64,000 nucleotides of DNA from Phycisphaerae bacterium (GTDB taxonomy: Bacteria > Planctomycetota > Phycisphaerae > UBA1845 > Fen-1342), in NCBI GenBank assembly GCA_017999985.1, contig JAGNKU010000007.1, positions 186,001-250,000 of the forward strand, read 5' to 3'. The notes under the pieces were generated by a model that searched no databases, was not told the origin of the DNA, and saw only the letters and a program-made list of their open reading frames with translations. Made by a program: the position numbers and the translations under genes. Below, piece after piece: positions 1-7,336 of this stretch (its first letter is position 1; the number at the start of each line of letters is the position of its first letter).

Positions 1-2
1 GC

Positions 3-1337
3 CCGGGCGATACCGTCAGTGCGAGCCTCTCGCCGGAGCGCAAGCTGCTGCTGGCCGCGCCCTGGCTGCTCGCGATCCTCGCCGCGTGCATGATGATGGC
101 CGCCATCATCTTCGCCGCGCGCCTCGTCAACTACCGTCCCGGCGCCGTTGCGCCCGTCATCGCAGTCATGTTCGCCACGCCCGCGATCCTCTTCCATGCC
201 TATGTCGGCGTCGACGAGCTGCACTACCGCGTGCTCGAATCCAAGTACGGCCCGCGCTCTGAGCGCTTCGAGCCCGTGCGCGACGCGACCGACACCATCC
301 TCACGCTGCTGCACCACTGGACCACGCCCGGCCTGGAGCGCGAGCCGCGCCGCAGCGCCCTGCTCGCGATCTGGAGTGCCGACCCCCAGGAGCAGACGGC
401 CCTGAAACGCCGTGTCCTGCGCCGCCTGCTCCTCGACCTGATGGACGACCGCCGCGAGGCCTACGACGCCTGCAAGGACTTCATCGCCGACCACCCCACC
501 AGTCGCTACGTGCCTTGCGCGCTGTTCATCCAGGCCCGCGCGCTTGACACGCGCCTCGACGAGCGCACCCTCATCGGCGAAACCGCGCAGCGCGAACTGT
601 ACACCGACTTCCCGCACCTCGAGTCCGAGCCCGTCTGGACCAACCTGCTCACCCAGTACCCGGACTCAGTGCTGGCCGTCGCCGCCCGCAACCGCGTCGC
701 GCAGCTCCGCACGCGCAAGGGCGACGTGGACGGGGCGCTCGCCGTCCTCGCGCCACCGCCCGCCGCGGCCACCGAGCCGGAGCCCACCACCGACGTGCGC
801 GCGCGACCCCGGCCGCTGCTCCACACCACGCCGCCCGAGACCAGCCTCGATTTCGATCCGGACCAGGATCACTTCGAGGCCCGGCGCCTCCGCGAACTGC
901 TCCTGGCCAACCGGGACGACCCCCGCTACGGCGTCGCGCCGCTCCGGGCCCTGTCCGCGCTCGATCCCCACCGCGCCGGCTATCGCGGCCAGTTGCAGTA
1001 CGTCGCAGCGCAATACCCCGACAGCCTGCTGTACGACAACCTCGTCGTCCGCTGGGCCAGCGCCGCGCCCAAACGCGAAACGCGCGCTGCCGGCCTGCTC
1101 GCCTGTATCCAGCGCTTTCCGACCGGCGATGCGCTGCCGCAGGCGATGTTCGAGCTGGCCGACCTTGAACTCCAGGGCTTCGGCGGCGATGAGGCCCGCC
1201 GCGCCGCCGGCATCGCCCGCATGCGCGAAGTCGCGACGCGCTTCGAGGACACCTGCTGGGCCACCCGCGCGCGCGAACGCCTCCGCATCCTTGAACCCCG
1301 GTCCGAAACCAGCAGCCGGCCCACGGAGCCGCCATGA
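3..1337 (+). CDS. Membrane protein with TPR-like soluble part, 5' end truncated
   Basis: The reading frame is open to the left edge of the window, so the true start lies outside; the first ATG is at 90. The visible part begins with two hydrophobic segments (around bases 45-115 and 130-195) followed by about 380 residues of helical, Ala/Leu/Arg-rich sequence that looks like degenerate tetratricopeptide repeats, and a Pro-rich linker near the middle. I do not recognise a catalytic family. The stop overlaps the start of ubiX in an ATGA arrangement, so it is translationally coupled to the prenyl-transfer genes. A membrane-anchored scaffold is the most one can infer. Confidence 0.7.
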   Translation, partial: PGDTVSASLSPERKLLLAAPWLLAILAACMMMAAIIFAARLVNYRPGAVAPVIAVMFATPAILFHAYVGVDELHYRVLESKYGPRSERFEPVRDATDTILTLLHHWTTPGLEREPRRSALLAIWSADPQEQTALKRRVLRRLLLDLMDDRREAYDACKDFIADHPTSRYVPCALFIQARALDTRLDERTLIGETAQRELYTDFPHLESEPVWTNLLTQYPDSVLAVAARNRVAQLRTRKGDVDGALAVLAPPPAAATEPEPTTDVRARPRPLLHTTPPETSLDFDPDQDHFEARRLRELLLANRDDPRYGVAPLRALSALDPHRAGYRGQLQYVAAQYPDSLLYDNLVVRWASAAPKRETRAAGLLACIQRFPTGDALPQAMFELADLELQGFGGDEARRAAGIARMREVATRFEDTCWATRARERLRILEPRSETSSRPTEPP

Positions 1338-1948
1338 AACCCATCGTGATGGCCATCACCGGCGCCAGCGGCGCCGTCTACGCGCGCCGGCTGGCCCAGG
1401 CGCTCGTCGCCGCCGACGCCCACGTGCACCTCGTCGTCTCGCCGCACGGCCAGCGCGTCCTGGCCGACGAGCTCGACCTGCGGACGCCCGACCCCGCGGC
1501 CCTTCTGGGCGCGCCCACGCCGGCCGTCACGCTGCATCCCTACCGCGACATCGGCGCGGTCATCGCCAGCGGCTCGTTTCCCACCGCCGGCATGGTCATC
1601 TGCCCGTGCAGCAGCAACACGCTGGCCGCGGTGGCGACCGGCCTCGCGGACAACCTGATCACCCGCGCCGCACTGGTTACGCTCAAGGAGGCCCGCCGAC
1701 TCGTCGTCGTCCCGCGCGAAATGCCGCTCGGCCAAATCGAACTCGCCAACATGCTCCGCCTCAGCCAGGCCGGCGGGGTCGTCTGCCCGGCGTGCCCCGG
1801 TTTCTACCTGCGGCCCACGTCCATCGCCGCGCTCGTGGACTTCGTCGTCGGCCGCGTGCTCGATCTGCTCGGCCTGCCGCACGCCTTGGACACGCGTTGG
1901 GACCCGTCGCCGGCCCGCCACCGCGCCCAGCCCGCCCCGCCGGAGTGA
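1334..1948 (+). CDS. ubiX: UbiX-family flavin prenyltransferase
   Basis: The 204-residue length fits the family. The N-terminus has the flavin-binding GASGA loop (residues 9-13), then a CSSNTLAAVATGLADN segment followed by RAA, a KEARRL-VVV-PRE stretch and a C-terminal PACPGFYLRP block, all UbiX hallmarks. UbiX attaches a dimethylallyl group to FMN to make prenylated FMN, the cofactor of UbiD-type decarboxylases. It overlaps the gene before it by 4 bases and is followed after 3 bases by ubiA, which suggests a role in quinone synthesis. No UbiD is present in the window. Either the classical pathway or the futalosine (menaquinone) pathway would fit. Confidence 0.93.
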   Translation: MKPIVMAITGASGAVYARRLAQALVAADAHVHLVVSPHGQRVLADELDLRTPDPAALLGAPTPAVTLHPYRDIGAVIASGSFPTAGMVICPCSSNTLAAVATGLADNLITRAALVTLKEARRLVVVPREMPLGQIELANMLRLSQAGGVVCPACPGFYLRPTSIAALVDFVVGRVLDLLGLPHALDTRWDPSPARHRAQPAPPE

Positions 1949-1951
1949 GGC

Positions 1952-2848
1952 ATGCCGACGCTGCCCGCCAGCCTGCAGACGTGGGCGGAGATGATCAAGC
2001 TCGCCCACTCGGTGTTCGCCCTGCCGTTCGCACTGCTGGCGACGTTTCTGGCCGCCCGGCCGGAGTTGCCACGCTGGTCGCAGTTGACGCTCATCATCGT
2101 CTGCATGGTCGCGGCCCGCAGTGCCGCCATGACGTTCAATCGCCTCGCCGACGCCGCGTTCGACGCGCGCAACCCGCGCACCGCGGCGCGTCCCCTCCCG
2201 CGTGGCACGATCTCGGTGCCCGTGGCCTGGACGTTCTTCGTCCTCGCCAGTGCGCTCTTCGCGCTCGCGTGCGCCGGTTTCTGGTGGCTTGACCACAACA
2301 CGTGGCCGTTGCGTCTGTGTCTGCCCATCCTCGCCTGGCTGTGCGGCTACTCGTACACGAAGCGGTTCACCACGTGGTCGCACGTCGTCCTCGGCGCGGG
2401 GATCGCGTTCGCGCCCGTGGCGGCGTGGCTCGCAATCCGCCCCGAGACGCTCGGCCCGCCCGCGTGGCTGCTGCTGGTCGCGGTCGCGCTCTGGATCGCC
2501 GGCTTCGACCTCATCTACGCCTGTCAGGACGTGGACTTCGATCGCAGTGCCGGCCTGTACAGCGTGCCGGCTCGCTGGGGCACCGCGGCTGCGCTCTGGC
2601 TGGCGCGCGCGTTTCACGTCGTGACGGTCGCCGCCCTGCTCGGCACCGGCTGGACCGGCGGGCTGGGCGCGCTCTACTACGCGGGCGTCGCGCTGGTCGC
2701 TATGCTGCTGATCGTGGAAAACGCCTTGGTCAGCCCGCGCGATCTGCGCCGCGTGAACGTCGCCTTCTTCACGGTCAACGGCATCGTCGGCCTTGTCCTC
2801 GGATTGCTGGGCATCCTCGACATCCTGCTGGCCCGTCATGCAAGCTGA
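1952..2848 (+). CDS. ubiA: UbiA-family prenyltransferase
   Basis: This 298-residue integral membrane protein has about eight hydrophobic segments. The first Asp-rich motif is NRLADAAFD (from residue 62) and the second is DLIYACQDVDFD (near residue 187). Both match the prenyl-diphosphate/Mg sites of 4-hydroxybenzoate-type prenyltransferases. It would attach a polyprenyl chain to an aromatic acid at the inner membrane. It sits directly behind ubiX and overlaps the next gene by 11 bases, so it is clearly part of one operon. In organisms with the futalosine route the equivalent protein is called MqnP; the sequence alone does not separate the two. Confidence 0.9.
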   Translation: MPTLPASLQTWAEMIKLAHSVFALPFALLATFLAARPELPRWSQLTLIIVCMVAARSAAMTFNRLADAAFDARNPRTAARPLPRGTISVPVAWTFFVLASALFALACAGFWWLDHNTWPLRLCLPILAWLCGYSYTKRFTTWSHVVLGAGIAFAPVAAWLAIRPETLGPPAWLLLVAVALWIAGFDLIYACQDVDFDRSAGLYSVPARWGTAAALWLARAFHVVTVAALLGTGWTGGLGALYYAGVALVAMLLIVENALVSPRDLRRVNVAFFTVNGIVGLVLGLLGILDILLARHAS

Positions 2849-4592
2849 GCCACCTACCGCGCGACCCGTTCGCCGCCGACGCCGGCGCGGTGGCCCCGCG
2901 CGCGTCATCCTGCTCTGGCTGCTCCTCATGGCACCGCTGCTCACCTGGGGCCTGCCCACTTCACGCCACGACGACCTGCTCTTCGGCGGCCAGCCCGCGT
3001 GGCCCACCGCGCGCTTCAACGCCGCGGACACCGCCGCCCAGCTCGCCGCGCGCGACGCCGGCGCCGACACGGACCTGAACCCGCTCGCGAACCGCACGCA
3101 GATCGTCGACCTGACCGCGGACGATGCGGGCCGCGCGGAAATTCTCCGCCGCTATCGCCTCTTCTCGCGCCAGCCCGACGAGATGATCATTTTTCGCGCC
3201 CTGCAGCGCATGCACCCGCGCGAGCTGGACTTCGACCCCCGCCTCTACCAGTACGGCGGCGGCTACATCTACCTCGTGGGCGCCGCCCTCGGCGCGGCCG
3301 CGGTCACGCACCTCATCCACCTGACCTCCAACCTCGGCTTCTACCTCGAGCACCCCGACGCCTTCGGCCGCTTCTTCATCGTCGCGCGCTGCATCTCGCT
3401 GCTCTTCGGCGCGCTCGCCCTCGCTGCCGTCTACCAACTCGCGCGCCGCGCCGGCGGCCGCGCGGCCGGTTGGATCGCGCTCGTCAGCGTCGCCGGTTGC
3501 CCCGTCTTCATCACCGCGGCGCTCGAAGCCAAGCCGCATCTGCCGTCCGCCGCCATGATCCTCTGGGCCACGCTGAGCGCGCTGCGCTACCGCGGGCGTG
3601 GACGCTGGCGCGACGCGCTTCACCTGGGCTGGCAGGCCGGCTACGCATTCGGCCTGGTCCTCACCGGCCTCGCCGCCGCCCTGCTCTGGCCGGTGCTGCT
3701 GCTGCTGCCAAGCGTGAACCGACGCCGCACGCTGCTCGAAGTGCTCGCCGCCGGCGTACTCGCGCTGGCGGTCTACGTCATCACGAATCCGTACGTGCCC
3801 TACAACTGGCTACGCGGCCGGTCCGCCCTGACCAGCAACATCGGGAACTCGACCGCGATGTACCGCGACCAGATCCGCCAGGCGCCGCAAGGTGCCGTGC
3901 GCGTCGCTGAACTGCTCGTCGCAGGAGCCGGCTACGGCGTCCCCATTCTCGGCACGCTCGGAATGGTGCTCATGCTGCGGCGGCGCTGCGGCGTCACCGT
4001 GCTCGGTGCCGTCTGCGGACTTGGCATGCTCGCCCTCTGCATTCTGCTCGGCGCCAACAAGCCCGCCGAGTTCGCGCGCTTCCTCATCCTCCCAGTCCTT
4101 CTGCTGAACGTCGCCGCCGCCGGATTCATCGCGAGCGTCGGGCGTCGCCGGCCGATTCTCGGCCTGTTGCTCACGCTGGCCATGCTCGCGACGCTGGGCA
4201 CGCCGGCCTATATCCGCGCCTTCGCGCGCGACGCCCGTGGCGAACACGAGTCGCGTCTGCTCGCCGCCCGTTACCTCGTCGCGCAAGTGGCCCCCGACGA
4301 CGTCGTCGGCGTGCTTCAGGAGCCTGCCCCCTACGCCGTCCCGCCGCTCGACTTCGCCACACGCCGCGTACTGTGGCTGCCGCCGACCGCGCCGGCCGAT
4401 CTCGACCGCGGCGCGCTCCCCGCGTGGCTCGTGTTCACCGCCGACAACGACCACGTCCACACCGGCGCCTGGTGGCAGTCCGACTACAAGCTCGTGGCGC
4501 GCTACCCGGTCCCCTCAAGCGACACGCCCATCGCGTGGGCGGACAAGCCGGTCTTCATCTATCGCCGCGCCCCGTCACCGGAGCCGCACTGA
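2838..4592 (+). CDS. GT39-like polytopic glycosyltransferase
   Basis: The ATG at 2838 lies inside the end of ubiA and gives a 584-residue protein with an Arg-rich N-terminus. It has about eleven hydrophobic segments. Between the first and second lies a loop with a DE pair (DEMIIFRALQ) and a HPRELDFDP stretch, the layout of GT-C enzymes of the PMT/ArnT (GT39) class that use polyprenyl-phosphate sugars. The C-terminal 110 residues are a soluble domain. The expected reaction is transfer of a sugar from a lipid carrier to an envelope acceptor; donor and acceptor are unknown. It is the last gene of the coupled run, and a hairpin follows 16 bases after the stop. Confidence 0.75.
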   Translation: MQAEPPTARPVRRRRRRGGPARVILLWLLLMAPLLTWGLPTSRHDDLLFGGQPAWPTARFNAADTAAQLAARDAGADTDLNPLANRTQIVDLTADDAGRAEILRRYRLFSRQPDEMIIFRALQRMHPRELDFDPRLYQYGGGYIYLVGAALGAAAVTHLIHLTSNLGFYLEHPDAFGRFFIVARCISLLFGALALAAVYQLARRAGGRAAGWIALVSVAGCPVFITAALEAKPHLPSAAMILWATLSALRYRGRGRWRDALHLGWQAGYAFGLVLTGLAAALLWPVLLLLPSVNRRRTLLEVLAAGVLALAVYVITNPYVPYNWLRGRSALTSNIGNSTAMYRDQIRQAPQGAVRVAELLVAGAGYGVPILGTLGMVLMLRRRCGVTVLGAVCGLGMLALCILLGANKPAEFARFLILPVLLLNVAAAGFIASVGRRRPILGLLLTLAMLATLGTPAYIRAFARDARGEHESRLLAARYLVAQVAPDDVVGVLQEPAPYAVPPLDFATRRVLWLPPTAPADLDRGALPAWLVFTADNDHVHTGAWWQSDYKLVARYPVPSSDTPIAWADKPVFIYRRAPSPEPH

Positions 4593-4608
4593 ACCGGCGC
4601 AAAGGGAC

Positions 4609-4641
4609 GGGCGGCACAACCCCAGATGGAGTGTACCGCCC
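4609..4641. terminator. Hairpin between convergent genes
   Basis: GGGCGGCACA at 4609-4618 pairs with TGTACCGCCC at 4632-4641, nine of ten positions, with a 13-base loop. It sits between the converging glycosyltransferase and collagen-like genes and could end transcription from both sides. There is no T-tract, so factor independence is unproven. Confidence 0.5.
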
Positions 4642-4671
4642 GCAGGACGCGACAGACGATCTCAGCCGTCC

Positions 4672-5409
4672 CTACGGCTGCAACAATACGAAGCTGAAGG
4701 CCGAATTACGGTACTGCTGCGTCGTCACATAACGAATGTGAACGCGGAACTCCAGCGTCATCGGATCGGCATCCGTCTCCAGTGGTTGAACTGCCACCAC
4801 CAGCATCTCCGCGTCCGCATCCGGGTTGAAGAACACCGGGTGCGGGGTCACGCTGACTGGATAGTCGCCCAACTGGTACAGTGAAGGGTCAAACGAGTCC
4901 GGCAGCTCCACGGTCAGCCGGTACTTGCCGGTCGCTTCGCGGTACGACGTCACGTTGTTCGGCAGCGTCAGGTTGGTGCCGGCCGCACTGATCTGGGCCC
5001 GGGCGAGCACCCCCGGATCGCCTTCCGGCCCGGTGGGGCCGCTCGGACCTTCCGGCCCTGTTGGACCCGTCGCGCCTTCGGGCCCGGTCGCACCGGCCGC
5101 GCCTTCGGGTCCGGTCGCGCCAGTCGGGCCCACCGGACCCGTCGGGCCCTCCGGCCCCGTCGCGCCGGTCGGCCCCGCAGGGCCGGTCGCCCCGGTGGCA
5201 CCCGCCGGACCGGTCGGGCCCGTCGCCCCCTGCGTCGGCAAGCCAGGATTCGCCAGCCCTTCCTGCAAGTCCTGTTCGAGTCCGTCAACTTGCTCCTGCA
5301 AGTTCCGGAGCCAGTACTGGTCCAGCACGCTAGCTCCGATAATTCCGCATCCCGCGAGCCCCAGCGCCAGCAGCGTCACCGACATGACACGAATCGCTTG
5401 TGTGCACAT
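4672..5409 (-). CDS. Collagen-like repeat lipoprotein
   Basis: The 245-residue product starts with a signal peptide ending in a lipobox (LAGC, Cys21). Residues 35-52 form a short heptad-like helix that could trimerise. Residues 61-132 are 24 uninterrupted Gly-X-Y triplets rich in GATGP, GPTGP and GPEG. The last 110 residues are a beta-rich domain without a recognised family. Bacterial collagen-like proteins form trimeric rods on the cell surface; lipidation would anchor this one to the outer membrane. Hydroxylation is not expected, and stability probably comes from Thr and charged Y positions. It is monocistronic by position, with a GAGGAG ribosome site about 11 bases before the ATG. Confidence 0.85.
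   Translation of the reverse strand: MCTQAIRVMSVTLLALGLAGCGIIGASVLDQYWLRNLQEQVDGLEQDLQEGLANPGLPTQGATGPTGPAGATGATGPAGPTGATGPEGPTGPVGPTGATGPEGAAGATGPEGATGPTGPEGPSGPTGPEGDPGVLARAQISAAGTNLTLPNNVTSYREATGKYRLTVELPDSFDPSLYQLGDYPVSVTPHPVFFNPDADAEMLVVAVQPLETDADPMTLEFRVHIRYVTTQQYRNSAFSFVLLQP
5014..5229 (-). repeat. Collagen-type 9-bp periodic coding repeat
   Basis: This DNA encodes the 24 Gly-X-Y triplets. The 9-base period is strong on both strands, so the antisense strand also looks open and Pro-rich. Such tracts commonly change in copy number by slippage, so triplet number may vary between strains. Confidence 0.85.
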
Positions 5410-5607
5410 GGATCCCGGTCTCCTCAGTTCGCGGCGCCGAAGAAGTGTCGGGCCCTACGTCCGTTTCCGCGCTGGCGGCCGACTGCAGAACCAGCCACGC
5501 GCGAAAGTATAGGCCCGACAAGACGTAAGAGTCCAGCTTATCCAGACGCCCCGGCCGGCACCCTCCGCTGGCCCGCCGTGCATGCGCCCCCCTGCCGGCG
5601 ATCACGC

Positions 5608-5928
5608 TCAGCGGACGTGCACACCCGTCTGTACCATCTCCGACTGGTGGTAGATGCTGTTGTTCCGGTCGAAGTGGAACTGCGCGTCGCAACTCGCCCG
5701 CGTGTAGAACGTCACCTCATCCAACCGGTAACCGTTCTCCACCGCCGGCCAGTCCGAACGCACCGGCCCGAGCGTCGCCAAGTACGCGTGGTCGGCCGAT
5801 GGCCCCAGCGCGAGGTTCACCGGTGGAGCCGGAACCGCGGCGCTCGAGATCACGCCGCCGGGCTGGGTCGCGCTGCACCCGGCCACCACTACGCTCCACA
5901 GAACCAACAGAACTCGTCGCCTCATCAT
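5608..5928 (-). CDS. Small lipoprotein of unknown function
   Basis: This 106-residue protein has a short basic N-terminus, a hydrophobic stretch and a lipobox ending at Cys18 (VVAGC). The mature part contains DWPAVENGYRLDE, a Tyr/Phe-rich strand and a conserved-looking Cys, and resembles no family I know. Two start codons stand in tandem, ATG at 5928 and 5925. The second lies 6 bases after a TAGAAT box, the spacing expected for a leaderless message. It is separated by about 200 bases from the collagen-like gene downstream on the same strand. Confidence 0.65.
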   Translation of the reverse strand: MMRRRVLLVLWSVVVAGCSATQPGGVISSAAVPAPPVNLALGPSADHAYLATLGPVRSDWPAVENGYRLDEVTFYTRASCDAQFHFDRNNSIYHQSEMVQTGVHVR

Positions 5929-5931
5929 TTC

Positions 5932-5962
5932 ATTCTATCCGGAACCGGTTCCGACAGGTCAA
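5932..5962 (-). promoter_or_regulatory. Promoter with internal palindromic operator candidate
   Basis: Read on the minus strand there is TTGACC, 19 bases, then TAGAAT at 5937-5932. The spacer holds a perfect 14-bp palindrome, CGGAACCGGTTCCG, at 5940-5953. A palindrome between the -35 and -10 boxes is a typical position for a repressor. The spacing is 2 bases longer than optimal, which is often seen with regulated promoters. Confidence 0.45.
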
Positions 5963-6069
5963 GCAACAACTCGGCGACTCGGGCCAATCGCGACGCGGCT
6001 CGCCCCGCGGAAGCGCTTTTATCTGGACGCGCCCACCTCCGTCTGATATCCCCTCCACCCGCCCGCAGA

Positions 6070-7134
6070 TCATTTCCGGTCCCAGGCCGCGCGCAGCCGG
6101 TCCGACACCCCGATGAGCCGCCCCGTCTCTATGGACCGGCGTTCGAGCCACGCCAGCGCGATGCTGTTGCGCGTTGACCCGGGCAGGCAGCGCGCGACCG
6201 GTCGCCCAGCCTGCACGCACTCGACGAAGTACGCGAGCTGGCGTGCGTAGGCGTCGCCACTCGCGGGCAGCGCCTCCGGCGCCGCGCCGCCGGTATCGAG
6301 CAGCACGTTTTCGCCGCGGGACAACGCCCAGCCGAGCGTGCCGCGCTCGCCGTGCACCGTGATCTCCATCTCGAACCCCCACGGCGCCGCCGAGACCCAG
6401 CCGCCCTCGATGGTCACGTAGCGCCCGCCGGCATAGCTCCAGAGCGCGCTGACGTGATCGAACTCGCCGGACGGCCCGCGGGTACCGCGCGCCAGGATCG
6501 CTTCCGGCAGGCCCAGCGCATACTGCGCGAAGTCGACGTCGTGGACGTGCATATCCAACAGGGCACCACCGCTCTGCCGGCCGTCAAGCAGCCAGTTGCC
6601 CGCGGACCACTGGGGCGCGCGGCCGAGACGCCGCAGCGTCATGAACCGCACCGTGCCGATCCGACCGTCCTCGATGCAGCGCTGGATCGTCTCGTAATGC
6701 GGCCAAAAGCGGATACATTGGCCGATCATCAGCGTTCGCCCCGTTGCCGCCGCCGCCTGAAGCATGCGGTCGCAATCCGCGACACACCCTGCCATCGGCT
6801 TCTCGCACAGGACATGCTTGCCCGCGTGGAGGGCCGTCACGGCCACGTCCGCGTGCAAGGGCGTCGGCAGGGCGATGAGCACGGCGTCAACGCGCGGATC
6901 GGCGACTAGTTGTTCCGTCGTAGCGTACGCCGTCACGCCCGCGAGCGCGGCGCGGCCGTCCGGCGCGCCGGCGATGTTGAGATTGCCAACGGCATCATGC
7001 CAGTCGCCGGCCCGCCGGCGTGCGTCGCGATCGCAGACGGCGACGACCTCCGCGTGCGGGTTGCCCCGCACTTGCGCCAAATGATTCCGCCCCATGAACC
7101 CGAGACCGCAGATGCCGAAACGCAGCTTACTCAT
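6070..7134 (-). CDS. Gfo/Idh/MocA-family oxidoreductase
   Basis: The chosen ATG at 7134 places the nucleotide-binding GLGFMGRNH motif at residues 9-17; a longer frame upstream adds only a non-conserved leader. The 354-residue protein has the Rossmann NAD(P) domain, the CEKPMA motif with the conserved active-site Lys near residue 97, and the C-terminal alpha/beta substrate domain with an HDVD segment. The family oxidises or reduces sugars, inositols and related polyols. Substrate cannot be told from sequence. It stands alone between the small lipoprotein and a repeat-containing spacer. Confidence 0.9.
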   Translation of the reverse strand: MSKLRFGICGLGFMGRNHLAQVRGNPHAEVVAVCDRDARRRAGDWHDAVGNLNIAGAPDGRAALAGVTAYATTEQLVADPRVDAVLIALPTPLHADVAVTALHAGKHVLCEKPMAGCVADCDRMLQAAAATGRTLMIGQCIRFWPHYETIQRCIEDGRIGTVRFMTLRRLGRAPQWSAGNWLLDGRQSGGALLDMHVHDVDFAQYALGLPEAILARGTRGPSGEFDHVSALWSYAGGRYVTIEGGWVSAAPWGFEMEITVHGERGTLGWALSRGENVLLDTGGAAPEALPASGDAYARQLAYFVECVQAGRPVARCLPGSTRNSIALAWLERRSIETGRLIGVSDRLRAAWDRK

Positions 7135-7214
7135 ACGTGCATGGATACCCGCGATGGCCGACGGTTTCAACCGGGACGGGCGGGTCATCAGAACCCGAAG
7201 CGGCAGCGCCGGGC

Positions 7215-7256
7215 TCGCGCTGCGCGACCCGCTCGCTGGCGCTCGAGGCTCTGATT
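7215..7256 (-). repeat. Dispersed 42-bp intergenic element, copy A
   Basis: On the minus strand this reads AATCAGAGCCTCGAGCGCCA followed by GCGAGCGGGTCGCGCAGCGC. It matches 10082-10123 at nearly every position and related copies at 18871-18898, 36823-36860, 38425-38468 and 38492-38517. All copies lie between genes. Confidence 0.8.
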
Positions 7257-7336
7257 TACGGCTTAGTGTGGCGCGGCCGGCACCGGGCTCGCGCGCCCGG
7301 CGCCGGCCGCAGATGTTGCCAGCTGTGGCGGGACGA

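Noticed and set aside
980-3097. Long minus-strand open frame of about 700 codons over ubiX, ubiA and part of the glycosyltransferase
   Set aside because: It is antisense to three recognised genes, Arg/Gly/Ala-rich with no family match, and an expected by-product of high GC at third codon positions.
5014-5512. Pro-rich plus-strand frame opposite the collagen-like gene
   Set aside because: It is the complement of Gly-X-Y codons; no signal, ribosome site or domain.
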